This document shows, in pieces, positions 1-8,389 of a stretch of DNA of 64,000 nt. A program made the translations under genes and the position numbers. The notes beneath the pieces are model-generated. The model saw only the letters and a list, made by a program, of their open reading frames with translations. It was not told where the DNA came from and did no database searches. The stretch's first letter is position 1, and each line of letters opens with the position of its first letter. The DNA comes from Sphingorhabdus lutea (GTDB lineage: Bacteria > Pseudomonadota > Alphaproteobacteria > Sphingomonadales > Sphingomonadaceae): contig NZ_CP018154.1 of the NCBI RefSeq assembly GCF_001889025.1, positions 1,602,501 through 1,666,500 of the forward strand, read 5' to 3'.

Positions 1-818
1 TAAAGGTCGATGTTGAGGGCGCGTCTGTTGCACCTGCCAATTCTGCTTCAGCGACTGCCACATCTTCTGCCAGTGCGGGCGCTTCTCCTGCCATATCGGC
101 CCCTGCGCCGGTTGTTGCGGATGATAATATCCCGCATAGCGTTGAAAAACTCACCAATATGCGCAAAACCATTGCCCGCCGTTTGACCGAGAGCAAGCAG
201 CAAGTGCCGCATATCTACCTTACTGTGGACATTCAGCTTGATAAATTGTTGAAATTACGCAGCGAGCTTAACGCTGCATTAGAACCACAGGGCGTGAAAT
301 TATCGGTGAATGATTTGCTTATCAAGGCATTGGCAAAATCGCTTATCGCGGTACCAAAATGTAATGTCAGCTTTGCTGGAGATAGTTTGATAAGTTATAG
401 CCGCGCAGATATTAGCGTGGCGGTCAGCATCCCTGCTGGGCTTATCACCCCGATTATTCAGGGTGCGGATACCAAAAGCATCAGCGCAATTTCAACCGAG
501 ATTAAAGAGCTGGCTGCTCGCGCAAAAGAAGGCAAATTACAACCCCATGAGTTTCAGGGCGGCACAGCCAGCCTATCCAATATGGGAATGTTTGGTATTA
601 AACAATTTGAGGCAGTGATTAACCCACCGCAGGCGATGATTATGGCCATTGGTGCGGGTGAGCAGCGGCCCTATATTGTCGATGGCGCATTGTCGGTTGC
701 GACTGTTATGAGCGCGACAGGCAGCTTTGATCACCGCGCGATTGACGGTGCGGATGGCGCACAATTGATGAAAGTTTTTAAATCACTGGTTGAAAATCCA
801 TTGGGGATGTTGGCATGA
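1..818 (+). CDS. pdhC: Pyruvate dehydrogenase E2, dihydrolipoamide acetyltransferase (5' end missing)
   Basis: E2 core of the pyruvate dehydrogenase complex; it transfers the acetyl group from lipoamide to CoA in the cytoplasm. The reading frame is open from base 3, so the gene begins before the window and the lipoyl domain is not seen. About 45 residues of Ala/Pro/Ser-rich linker come first. The catalytic acyltransferase domain then begins around base 140 (IPHSVEKLTNMRKTIARRL) and runs to the end. The active-site motif HRAIDG has its catalytic His at bases 732-734, 28 codons before the stop. The stop overlaps the lpdA start (ATGA at 815-818), so the two are translationally coupled. An E2 of another 2-oxoacid dehydrogenase is possible, but adjacency to lpdA and the linker style favour pyruvate dehydrogenase. 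Confidence 0.93.
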   Translation, partial: KVDVEGASVAPANSASATATSSASAGASPAISAPAPVVADDNIPHSVEKLTNMRKTIARRLTESKQQVPHIYLTVDIQLDKLLKLRSELNAALEPQGVKLSVNDLLIKALAKSLIAVPKCNVSFAGDSLISYSRADISVAVSIPAGLITPIIQGADTKSISAISTEIKELAARAKEGKLQPHEFQGGTASLSNMGMFGIKQFEAVINPPQAMIMAIGAGEQRPYIVDGALSVATVMSATGSFDHRAIDGADGAQLMKVFKSLVENPLGMLA

Positions 819-2224
819 GCAATTATGACTTAATCGTTTTGGGCTCTGGCCCTGGTGGATATGTGGCCGCCATTCGTGGCGCGCAATTGGGATTAAAAGT
901 CGCCATTGTGGAGCGTGAAAATCTGGGCGGTATCTGCCTTAATTGGGGGTGCATCCCGACCAAGGCATTGCTGCGTTCGGCGGAAATTTTCCATTATATG
1001 AACCATGCCAAGGATTATGGGTTGGCGGCTGAAAAAATTACCGCAGATATTGATGCGGTGGTAAAGCGTTCGCGCGGGGTCGCAAAACAGCTTAATCAAG
1101 GCATCGCCCATTTGATGAAGAAAAATAAAATTACCGTGCATATGGGCAATGGTGTGATTACCGCACCGGGTAAAATGACTGTAAAGGGTGATAAGGGTGA
1201 GGAGCAATTAACCGCCAAGCATATCATTATTGCCACGGGCGCGCGTGCCCGCGACCTTCCCTTTGCTCCGGCAGATGGTAAGCGCATTTGGACATATCGT
1301 CACGCGATGGTGCCGCCCGAAATGCCGAAGAAATTATTGGTCATCGGTTCGGGCGCAATTGGCATTGAATTTGCCAGTTTTTACAATGATATGGGCGCGG
1401 ATGTTACCGTGGTGGAAATGATGGACCGGATTGTTCCGGTGGAGGATGCAGATGTGTCTGCATTTCTTGAAAAATCATTGACAAAACAGGGGATGAAAAT
1501 CCATACAGGAGCAGGGGTTGAGGCGCTTAAATCCTCGGCTGCTGGTGTCACCGCAACCATTAAAACCAAAGATGGCAAAAGCGGATCTCATGAATTTTCG
1601 CATTGCATCGTTGCCATCGGAATTGTTCCCAATAGCGAGAATATTGGCCTGGAGGCGTTGAAAATTGAAACAACGCGCGGTCATATTAACACCGATCCCA
1701 TGTGCCAAACCAATGTAAAGGGCATTTGGGCCATTGGTGATATTACCGCGCCGCCTTGGCTTGCGCATAAGGCAAGCCATGAAGGCGTGATTGCGGCCGA
1801 AGCAATTGCTCAGGCATTGGGCAATAAAGATGTACATCCCCATGCAATGGATGTGCGCAATATTCCCGGCTGCACCTATTGCCATCCACAGGTGGCGAGC
1901 GTTGGTTATACCGAGGCAAAGGCCAAGGAGTTGGGCCATGAATTAAAAATTGGCACTTTCCCTTTTATCGGCAATGGCAAGGCGATTGCTTTGGGTGAAG
2001 CAGAGGGTTTTATCAAAACCATTTTTGATGCGAAAACCGGTGAATTGCTTGGCGCACATATGGTGGGCGCAGAGGTGACCGAGTTAATCCAAGGATATAC
2101 TATTGGTAAGCAGGCCGAATTGGTTGAGCAAGATTTTATGCAAACCGTGTTCCCTCATCCAACATTAAGTGAAATGATGCATGAGAGTGTGCTTGGCGCA
2201 TTTGGAAAAACATTGCATATGTAG
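815..2224 (+). CDS. lpdA: Dihydrolipoyl dehydrogenase (E3)
   Basis: FAD-dependent E3 that reoxidises dihydrolipoamide with NAD+, completing the 2-oxoacid dehydrogenase cycle. The 469-aa length is normal for the family. Visible in order: the FAD-binding GSGPGG at residues 10-15; the redox disulfide in GGICLNWGCIPTK (Cys41 and Cys46); an NAD-binding GSGAIG near 177; the second FAD motif AIGDITAPPWLAHKA; and the C-terminal HPHPTLSEMMHE, with the His-Glu pair that serves as base in the partner subunit, from residue 446. The start overlaps the E2 stop by 4 bases, so E3 is made from the pdh operon. All key residues are present. Confidence 0.97.
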   Translation: MSNYDLIVLGSGPGGYVAAIRGAQLGLKVAIVERENLGGICLNWGCIPTKALLRSAEIFHYMNHAKDYGLAAEKITADIDAVVKRSRGVAKQLNQGIAHLMKKNKITVHMGNGVITAPGKMTVKGDKGEEQLTAKHIIIATGARARDLPFAPADGKRIWTYRHAMVPPEMPKKLLVIGSGAIGIEFASFYNDMGADVTVVEMMDRIVPVEDADVSAFLEKSLTKQGMKIHTGAGVEALKSSAAGVTATIKTKDGKSGSHEFSHCIVAIGIVPNSENIGLEALKIETTRGHINTDPMCQTNVKGIWAIGDITAPPWLAHKASHEGVIAAEAIAQALGNKDVHPHAMDVRNIPGCTYCHPQVASVGYTEAKAKELGHELKIGTFPFIGNGKAIALGEAEGFIKTIFDAKTGELLGAHMVGAEVTELIQGYTIGKQAELVEQDFMQTVFPHPTLSEMMHESVLGAFGKTLHM

Positions 2225-2250
2225 GCATTGTCAAATGTGAGGAGGAGGCA

Positions 2251-2886
2251 ATGGCGGACATAAAAGTCTCTTTTCCAGAGCCATGCAGCGAAAGCTGGAG
2301 CGCGATGGAAAGGCAAGGTTGTAACCGGTATTGCGCCTCCTGTGACACTGTCGTTCATAATCTGTCCCAATTGACAGTGGATCAGGCCGAGGCTTTATTG
2401 GACAACAATGATAAAATTTGCGTGCGCGCGCAAATTTCTCCCCTTGGTGTCATTCGGACATTGGATGGAACAAAAAATAAATCGCGGCGTTTTGTCGCAG
2501 CGGTTGGTGCTTCTCTTTCCTTGGCAACAGCGGCATGTCAAACAACTGCTTCACCCAATGTTACACCGCGATATGAAATAAATGGGCGGTTTAATTCATA
2601 TTGGCAATCAAATGCTTATTTAACATCGGATAGCGGAAAGTCATATTCGTTTAAGATATATAAAGATGGCAAATTCCGTTTTACCAATTTGCGCGCCGGC
2701 ACTTATAACTTATCCTTTACCGGATCATGTGGAGAAAAAACCGATATTGGTCCGATTCTCGTGAATGAGGATATTATGTTGGGTGAGGTAAAAGATATGG
2801 GCGATGATAATTCGTGCATCATTATTGGTGTGATGGTACGACAAAACAAATTTGCATTAAATGGTAAGATAAAATCCGGTACATGA
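2251..2886 (+). CDS. Hypothetical protein with N-terminal four-cysteine motif and internal membrane/lipobox-like segment
   Basis: Function unknown. It has 211 aa. The N-terminus carries Cys12, Cys24, Cys28 and Cys31 around a Trp and a Met (PCSESW...M...CNRYCASC), which looks like a small zinc-binding or redox knuckle. Residues 79-96 form an Arg-Arg-led hydrophobic stretch ending in LATAAC, like a twin-arginine signal or lipobox but placed internally. The last 100 or so residues look beta-rich (FRFTNLRAGTYNLSFTG), resembling carboxypeptidase-regulatory or SpaA-like folds. A strong ribosome-binding site (GGAGGAGG at 2240-2247) precedes this ATG, so the internal position of the hydrophobic segment is not a start-site artefact. 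The stop overlaps the next start (ATGA), so it is co-translated with the PAP2 phosphatase. Confidence 0.75.
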   Translation: MADIKVSFPEPCSESWSAMERQGCNRYCASCDTVVHNLSQLTVDQAEALLDNNDKICVRAQISPLGVIRTLDGTKNKSRRFVAAVGASLSLATAACQTTASPNVTPRYEINGRFNSYWQSNAYLTSDSGKSYSFKIYKDGKFRFTNLRAGTYNLSFTGSCGEKTDIGPILVNEDIMLGEVKDMGDDNSCIIIGVMVRQNKFALNGKIKSGT

Positions 2887-3512
2887 AATATATTAAATCA
2901 CCATATCTAATAATTTTGGCCTTGTTCTTCATTGTCATGGTTATATTTTTGGGCTTTATGACGGGCACAAATGCCTTGACCCGTACCGATATCTGGCTTG
3001 CGCAGAATTTGGCTTTGCAAATTGGCGCATCATCAGAGGCCATCATCACCATCATGCAGGGGATTAGCTGGATTGGCGGCGGGATTTCGCGATATATAGT
3101 TGTTGTTTTATTGGCGATAATATTATGGCGCAAAATAGATGTTAGAACAGGCGTTTCATATGTCGTGATGGTAGTCGCTACTAATCTATCTTCTGATTTG
3201 TTAAAGGCATTTTTTGCACGGCCACGTCCCGATTTCGTTCCGCATCTTGATGGGGTTTCAAGTTTTGCCTATCCCAGCGGCCATGCCAGCTGCGCTGCGG
3301 CGATATGCCTTGGCTTTATCTTTTTTATGAATGGCAAATTACCATCCATTTGGGCAAAAATATTTATTTTCGCGGCCTTTATCATGGGGATGTCGCGCAT
3401 CATGCTTGGCGTGCATTGGCCCACGGATATTTTGGGCGGTTGGTTACTTGGTTCTGCCTTTGCGTTTTTGGGTTATGCCTTGGTGCGCTTTTTGGGCATA
3501 AAATCAACATAA
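2883..3512 (+). CDS. PAP2-family membrane phosphatase
   Basis: Integral membrane phosphatase of the PAP2 superfamily, which acts on lipid phosphates or undecaprenyl pyrophosphate at the membrane. All three signature motifs are present: KAFFARPRP, then YPSGHAS (catalytic His), then SRIMLGVHWPTD (second His plus Asp). About five to six hydrophobic segments fit the usual topology, and 209 aa is typical. It overlaps the upstream hypothetical gene by 4 bases and probably shares its mRNA. The substrate cannot be told from sequence; undecaprenyl-PP recycling or phosphatidate dephosphorylation are the usual options. Confidence 0.88.
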   Translation: MKYIKSPYLIILALFFIVMVIFLGFMTGTNALTRTDIWLAQNLALQIGASSEAIITIMQGISWIGGGISRYIVVVLLAIILWRKIDVRTGVSYVVMVVATNLSSDLLKAFFARPRPDFVPHLDGVSSFAYPSGHASCAAAICLGFIFFMNGKLPSIWAKIFIFAAFIMGMSRIMLGVHWPTDILGGWLLGSAFAFLGYALVRFLGIKST

Positions 3513-3529
3513 TAGATTATGATTATTAA

Positions 3530-3562
3530 TTTTGTTCTCATCATGCCTTAACAAGAACAAAA
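3530..3562. promoter_or_regulatory. 9-bp perfect inverted repeat (TTTTGTTCT / AGAACAAAA)
   Basis: TTTTGTTCT at 3530-3538 is the exact reverse complement of AGAACAAAA at 3554-3562, with 15 bases between. The right arm contains the first GAAC of the SOS box, so it may be an extra LexA half-site arrangement. It could also be a weak terminator for the PAP2 gene, although no U-run follows. Confidence 0.4.
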
Positions 3563-3569
3563 TAAGAAC
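3555..3569 (+). promoter_or_regulatory. Alphaproteobacterial LexA (SOS) box
   Basis: GAAC at 3555-3558 and GAAC at 3566-3569 are separated by exactly 7 bases. This is the direct-repeat operator known for alphaproteobacterial LexA (GTTC-N7-GTTC read on the other strand). It ends 30 bases before the Y-family polymerase start, which is where a repressor would block transcription. The biological sense fits, because translesion polymerases are standard SOS genes. Confidence 0.75.
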
Positions 3570-3599
3570 ATATAATGTCCAGCCGCGAATCAACGCGGC

Positions 3600-4886
3600 A
3601 TGGATATGCCAATGGAACAAAGCCCGCTTAAATGGTTATATGTCGATTTTAACAGCTATTTTGCCAGTGTAGAGCAACAGCTTCAACCACATTTGCGTGG
3701 TAAGCCGGTGGCCGTTGTTCCGGTGGAAACGGACAGCACATGCGCCATTGCGGCCAGTTATGAGGCAAAGGCATTTGGCGTCAAAACCGGCACGGCCATT
3801 TGGGAGGCACGAAAATTATGCCCCGGACTTATCTGTGTCTTGGCCCGTCATGACGCCTATGTTGATTTTCACCACCGCGCGATTGATGAGGTAAACCGCC
3901 ATATTCCGGTAAGCGAGGTGTGCTCAATTGATGAGGTGGCTGCCCGATTATTAACCAATGAGTCATCGCCAGAGGCCGCACGGCGCATTGCCATGTCGAT
4001 AAAAAGGGGGCTTGTCGCCAATTTAGGGGAATTTGTGAAATGTTCCATTGGCATTGCGTCGAACAAATTTCTGGCCAAGGTGGCAACCGATTTACAAAAA
4101 CCCGATGGGTTGACCATTTTAATGCCCGATGAGGTAAAACCACGCTTTATTGCCGATTTAAAGCCCAGCGACCTGCCCGGTATTGGCCGCAATATGGAAA
4201 GACGGCTTCGCCAACATGGCATTATTACGATGGAGGATATTTGGGCATTGGACAGGCGGCGAATGCGCAGCGTGTGGGGCAGTATTTGGGGGGAAAGAAT
4301 GTGGTATTATCTGCGCGGATTTGAAATTCCCGACGTGGAAACAAAACGCAGCAGCATTGGGCACAGCCATATGCTTGCCCCGATATTACGCCCACCGGAT
4401 CAGGCGATAAATGTCGCACGGCGGTTAACGATGAAGGCATGCAGCCGCCTACGCCGGATGGAATATCATGCCACGATTTTCGGCTTTTCCGCGCGGCTTG
4501 CCGATGGACGACGGATAAGGGCGGAGGCGCGGTGTCGCCCTGCACAGGATAATATGACATTTTTGGATATGCTGATATGTTTTTGGGAGGGGCAGGTGCC
4601 ACAGGGGCGCGGAATATTGATTACAAAATTATCGGTTGTGCTGCACGGGTTGGTGGCGAACAGCAATATTCAACCTGATTTATTTGACGCTGTCAGTCCA
4701 CAATCACAGCGCCCCATCAGGGATGTGGAAAAAATGAAGCGATTATCCTTTGCAATGGATAGGATTAACCGCCGATTTGGACGCGATAGTGCCCTTATCG
4801 GCATGTTGCCGCAGCAGGGGCGCAGCTTTTCGGGGACGAAAATCGCCTTTACCCGGATACCAGATAGGGAAGAGTTTTTGGAATGA
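3600..4886 (+). CDS. Y-family (DinB-like) translesion DNA polymerase
   Basis: Error-prone polymerase that copies damaged DNA. The palm begins YVDFNSYFASVEQQ, with the first metal-binding Asp and the steric-gate aromatic. The acidic pair is in VCSIDEVAARLL, so both catalytic carboxylates are retained, although the text after SIDE differs from classical DinB. A helix-hairpin-helix thumb (LPGIGRNMERRLRQHGI) follows, then a little-finger-like C-terminus; 428 aa is a little longer than E. coli Pol IV. There are three in-frame ATGs (3600, 3606, 3612), none with a strong ribosome-binding site, so the start is uncertain by a few codons. The upstream SOS box implies damage induction. No imuA or dnaE2 neighbour is present, so it acts as a stand-alone gene rather than an ImuB cassette. 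Confidence 0.88.
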   Translation: MDMPMEQSPLKWLYVDFNSYFASVEQQLQPHLRGKPVAVVPVETDSTCAIAASYEAKAFGVKTGTAIWEARKLCPGLICVLARHDAYVDFHHRAIDEVNRHIPVSEVCSIDEVAARLLTNESSPEAARRIAMSIKRGLVANLGEFVKCSIGIASNKFLAKVATDLQKPDGLTILMPDEVKPRFIADLKPSDLPGIGRNMERRLRQHGIITMEDIWALDRRRMRSVWGSIWGERMWYYLRGFEIPDVETKRSSIGHSHMLAPILRPPDQAINVARRLTMKACSRLRRMEYHATIFGFSARLADGRRIRAEARCRPAQDNMTFLDMLICFWEGQVPQGRGILITKLSVVLHGLVANSNIQPDLFDAVSPQSQRPIRDVEKMKRLSFAMDRINRRFGRDSALIGMLPQQGRSFSGTKIAFTRIPDREEFLE

Positions 4887-4958
4887 ATGTAATTTGCGCT
4901 TGAAACAGGCAATATTTTGTCGTCATGTCGGAAAAAGAGAAATGATAGGGATAAATAT

Positions 4959-6260
4959 ATGAAAATATTGGCGGCGTCATCGCGCAAAAAAATAACCCAT
5001 GCTTTGGCCTTTATGGCGTGTATGTCGGCAATATCTGTGTCTGCCTTTGCCCAAAATCGGGTGATTACGGCGGATCAAATGTTGGATGTGAATAGCGGTA
5101 AAATGATTGAATATCCGGCCATATTTGTCGGTGAAGACGGCAGAATTACCAATATTGCAGACGCCAGAACGGTCCGATGGGGAGGGGATGTCACCCATAT
5201 CAACCTGTCTGGACGCACATTATTACCAGGCTTAATCGATATGCACGTTCATTTGGATGCCAACCCGCTTTATGGTGGATATTCCTCCCTGCAATTTACT
5301 GATCAATTTTTTACTGTTCAGGGCGTAGAAAATGCGCGCGCCATGTTACTTGCCGGCTTTACCACGGTGCGAAATGTCGGGTCGGATAATTATTCCGATG
5401 TGGCGTATAAACAGGCAATTGATGAAGGCTTGCTGATCGGTCCAAATATTGTCCCGGGCGCTTATTCATTGGGCGCAACGGGCGGGCATTGTGACCAAAC
5501 ATTTTTGCCCCCGTCATTTAAGGCTAAATCGCCAGCCGTTGGGGATGGACCGGATGAGCTGCGCAAGAAAGTGCGCGAAATGCGCAAATATGGCGCAGAG
5601 GTGATAAAGGTTTGCGCCACTGGAGGTGTTTTTTCACGCAATACCACACCGGGGCAACAGCAATTATCCCTTATCGAATTAACCGCCATCGTGGATGAAG
5701 CAAAGCAATGGGGATTAAAAACTGCCGCCCATGCCCATGGGGCGGAGGGAATAAAAGCAGCGATAAAGGCGGGGTTTACCACGATTGAACATGCCAGTTT
5801 GGTTGATGATGATGGGATAAAATTGGCCATTCAATATGGCACATATTTTGGGATGGATATTTTCAATACTGAATATACGCAAAGCGAAGGCGCGAAAAAT
5901 GGCGTGTTGGAAGAAAATTTGAAAAAAGACCGTGATATTGCGCAAATTCAACGCGATAATTTTCGTAAAGCGCATAAGGCAGGGGTGAAAATGATTTTTT
6001 CCACCGATGCGGGAATTATGCCACACGGCACAGCGGCAGGGCAATTTAAAATCATGACTGATTATGGCATGACACCCATTGACGCGATAAGGGCCGCCAC
6101 CATAAATTCCGCCGCCGCATTGGGTAAAGAAAAGGATATTGGTCAAATTTCCGTGGGTTATATTTCCGACATTATTGCAGTGTCCGGCAACCCATTGGAT
6201 AATATTCAGCTATTGGAAAAAGACATAATTGTCATAAAAAATGGAATGCGCGTTAATTAA
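4959..6260 (+). CDS. Exported amidohydrolase (Xaa-Pro/Xaa-Arg dipeptidase-like)
   Basis: Metal-dependent hydrolase of the amidohydrolase superfamily, close to the periplasmic Xaa-Pro or Xaa-Arg dipeptidase and imidazolonepropionase-like group. The ATG at 4959 has AGGG 8 bases upstream and gives a clean signal peptide ending AFAQ; an in-frame ATG at 4917 would only add a charged tail. Metal ligands appear as the HxH in GLIDMHVHLD, a Lys in EVIKVCATGG, His in AAHAHG and TTIEHAS, and Asp in FSTDAGIMPHG. The mature protein should be periplasmic. The substrate is unknown, with dipeptides the best guess. It stands alone between the polymerase gene and a small secreted protein gene. Confidence 0.87.
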   Translation: MKILAASSRKKITHALAFMACMSAISVSAFAQNRVITADQMLDVNSGKMIEYPAIFVGEDGRITNIADARTVRWGGDVTHINLSGRTLLPGLIDMHVHLDANPLYGGYSSLQFTDQFFTVQGVENARAMLLAGFTTVRNVGSDNYSDVAYKQAIDEGLLIGPNIVPGAYSLGATGGHCDQTFLPPSFKAKSPAVGDGPDELRKKVREMRKYGAEVIKVCATGGVFSRNTTPGQQQLSLIELTAIVDEAKQWGLKTAAHAHGAEGIKAAIKAGFTTIEHASLVDDDGIKLAIQYGTYFGMDIFNTEYTQSEGAKNGVLEENLKKDRDIAQIQRDNFRKAHKAGVKMIFSTDAGIMPHGTAAGQFKIMTDYGMTPIDAIRAATINSAAALGKEKDIGQISVGYISDIIAVSGNPLDNIQLLEKDIIVIKNGMRVN

Positions 6261-6407
6261 ACATTTGCTGAGGTAACGCATTTATTTGTAAATATTTATT
6301 CCAATTGGACAGATATGTTACAAGATTTTTAAACTTTTACTTTGAAATTCGCTTTGGTTTAGGAGCGAAATAGAGTATATTTATTTATTATTTATTGGAG
6401 TGGGTAC

Positions 6408-6755
6408 ATGAAAAACATAATTATCTTGGCGGCCTTATTGGCCTCAACCCCTGCTTTTGCGGATAAAATGGACGATAGCAGGGCTGCATATGCAAAATGC
6501 CTTACCGAATTTCATAATGAACAAATTGATGCGGGCAGCTCGGTTCGCTCTTTCAATCAATCTGTTGTGGAGGCATGCGCAGAACAAAAAGCTGCATTCA
6601 CCAAAATGGTGGTTGCTTCTGAAAAAGGATTTGGTTCTTCTACCTCAGAGGCAGAGGCCTATGCAGGGGAAGAGGTTCAAATTATGATTGATGCCATTAC
6701 CACCCAATTTCAGGCAAATATCGAAGAAAAAACCAAAATTATCCAAGAAAAATAA
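6408..6755 (+). CDS. Small secreted hypothetical protein
   Basis: No family recognised. 115 aa with a clear signal peptide (cleavage after TPAFA), leaving about 97 mostly helical, acidic residues with two cysteines (AKCLTE and EACAEQ) that could form a disulfide. A ribosome-binding GGAG lies about 9 bases before the ATG, and a good intrinsic terminator follows 24 bases after the stop, so it is a monocistronic gene. The two Cys about 30 residues apart in a helical protein recall small periplasmic helical-hairpin proteins, but that is only a resemblance. Confidence 0.75.
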   Translation: MKNIIILAALLASTPAFADKMDDSRAAYAKCLTEFHNEQIDAGSSVRSFNQSVVEACAEQKAAFTKMVVASEKGFGSSTSEAEAYAGEEVQIMIDAITTQFQANIEEKTKIIQEK

Positions 6756-6779
6756 TTTTCATCCCACTAAAAATTATAT

Positions 6780-6812
6780 AAAAAGCGTCTGGCACTATGC
6801 TCGGCGCTTTTT
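6780..6812 (+). terminator. Intrinsic terminator
   Basis: AAAAAGCG (6780-6787) pairs with CGCTTTTT (6805-6812) around a 17-base loop, followed by more T. It ends the small secreted protein gene. The A-rich left arm lets it also work for the converging minus-strand gene ending at 6861. Confidence 0.8.
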
Positions 6813-6860
6813 TTATACTCTCCAATTTTTATAATCCAGCATCGTTAGATCAAGATATTT

Positions 6861-7436
6861 TTACATGGAAAGCTTGCTATTATAAACAAGCACAAAATAT
6901 GATTCATTACCGTTATTATTATAAATAGTGCCTTGAATATAGCGTGGAAGATTTGCGCCAACCCCTGCTTCACGAAGAGTGCCGGCCCATACCTGATACG
7001 CCAAAATCTCCGGAGAGGCGCAGGAAAAATTACCATAATCAAACATGGTCATTACCGGATATCCAAAATTTATATTATCAGTGGATGATTTTATTTGCGC
7101 ATTAAATTTTGCATCATATGGACAATTTGGTGGTGCGCGGCCCGATAATTTCGGATGGATATATGCGGCGTTGTAATTACCAGCACCTAATGATGTAAAC
7201 TTTATATATAAGCTTGACCAGCCAGATATTGATTCATCTAAGCTAGCCTCTGCCATCACGGCATCCCTGTTTGTACCAATATGTAAATCCCAAACGCCGC
7301 TTATATCTATTTTATTGTTCGCCAAATTTTTTACTATTTGGGCATCATTTGATATTGATTTGGGAAGAAATTGGGCCTGCGAAACGGATGAGCAACATAA
7401 GGTTATTAATAATATAATTTTGCCAATTTTATGCAT
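6861..7436 (-). CDS. Secreted hypothetical protein, last gene of the ricin/PAN cluster
   Basis: No recognised domain. The ATG at 7436 is preferred because AGGAG sits 8 bases upstream and the protein then opens with a signal peptide (MHKIGKIILLITL..., cleavage near SQAQ). An upstream in-frame ATG at 7460 lacks a ribosome-binding site. The mature part (about 170 aa) is polar and beta-rich, with DISGVWDLHIG near its N-terminus, a pattern seen in small exported beta-barrel or lipocalin-like proteins, and a Cys pair (PNCPYD and FSCASP). It starts 26 bases after the stop of the preceding paralog and lies in the same minus-strand run as three ricin/PAN-type genes, so it is probably co-transcribed with them. 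Confidence 0.72.
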   Translation of the reverse strand: MHKIGKIILLITLCCSSVSQAQFLPKSISNDAQIVKNLANNKIDISGVWDLHIGTNRDAVMAEASLDESISGWSSLYIKFTSLGAGNYNAAYIHPKLSGRAPPNCPYDAKFNAQIKSSTDNINFGYPVMTMFDYGNFSCASPEILAYQVWAGTLREAGVGANLPRYIQGTIYNNNGNESYFVLVYNSKLSM

Positions 7437-7462
7437 ATTCTTACTCCTATTGAGGAACATGA

Positions 7463-8389
7463 TTATGGTTGAGACATAATTGCACTGTTAATATCATCTT
7501 GATTTTCGGCGCCGCGATTGACAGGTTGCGGCACAATATTCTTCAAATAGCAAATGGGTTTTACTGTATCCAATCCAGCTGATTTCCATGTATATGCTTT
7601 ACAATTGATATCACTATGACATCGGGCGGCACAATATTCGCCTTTATCTTCAATGGTTTCAAAACTGATCATATCGCCGCCCGGAAGGTCAATTGATGCG
7701 GTTTTGGACAAACGGCGATATCCTATACCTGCTGCAAAATAATATTGCACAGCATTAAAAGCTAATGGTTCAACTGGCTGTAGCACTGGACCAATATAAG
7801 AAATTGCAAAATTTTGATCCGCCCCATGATGACAGGCCCATTTTACAACATCCGACCCTATATTTAAATTGCCACCGCGAATGGACCAACATTCTGCCCC
7901 GCTGTTTTTTGCTTCTCTTATTTCCGAATGATTTGAATTACCGGATGCAACAAAATTATAAATTTGTTCTTGTCCTGTATTACCATTGCATTCGCGCAAA
8001 TTGATCTGATTTGGTCCGATTGATTTACTCGCCGTTGTGGCGCATAGCTTTAAGCGGGTGGCATCGCCATTCCCAACAAGCGGGCGTATAGTATAACTGT
8101 CATTACGCTGTATTGTTGGGATGATAACAAAATGTTGCAAATTATTGCGTATATTACATGTCTGCGCGGTTATATGCGGCTGTTGAGGCCATGCAGCATT
8201 GATTTTTTGTTCAAGGCAAAGATCGGTATTTACAACAGCAATGGAATAAATGCCGGCGCGTAAATGATCCGGCCCATATAATGATATACGTTGTTCCAAT
8301 GTTAAGATACTAGATTGACCAATGGCTAAGGTTCCAGAAAATAGCGCAATAATCGCCAACCCCTTATATATATTTAATCCTGTTTTCAT
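7463..8389 (-). CDS. Exported ricin-like/PAN-domain protein, paralog 3
   Basis: 308 aa with a signal peptide. The middle resembles a ricin-type beta-trefoil: GIYSIAVVNTDLCLEQ starts it, and CWSIRGG...VVKWACHHGADQNF has the W-x-C plus Q-x-F pattern of such repeats. The C-terminus (about residues 240-295) looks like a PAN/Apple module with paired cysteines (EYCAARCHSDINCKAYTW ... PICYLK). Both module types usually bind carbohydrate or protein, so a secreted or surface binding protein is the simplest reading; no catalytic motif is seen. Its ATG overlaps the stop of the preceding paralog (8386-8389), so the two are translationally coupled. Domain names are assigned by eye. Confidence 0.75.
   Translation of the reverse strand: MKTGLNIYKGLAIIALFSGTLAIGQSSILTLEQRISLYGPDHLRAGIYSIAVVNTDLCLEQKINAAWPQQPHITAQTCNIRNNLQHFVIIPTIQRNDSYTIRPLVGNGDATRLKLCATTASKSIGPNQINLRECNGNTGQEQIYNFVASGNSNHSEIREAKNSGAECWSIRGGNLNIGSDVVKWACHHGADQNFAISYIGPVLQPVEPLAFNAVQYYFAAGIGYRRLSKTASIDLPGGDMISFETIEDKGEYCAARCHSDINCKAYTWKSAGLDTVKPICYLKNIVPQPVNRGAENQDDINSAIMSQP

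Noticed and set aside
1475..1939. 154-codon frame antisense to lpdA
   Set aside because: Shadow of lpdA, whose motifs are fully intact; no start signals.
3869..4222. 117-codon frame antisense to the Y-family polymerase
   Set aside because: Lies entirely inside a well-supported gene and resembles a reverse-frame echo.
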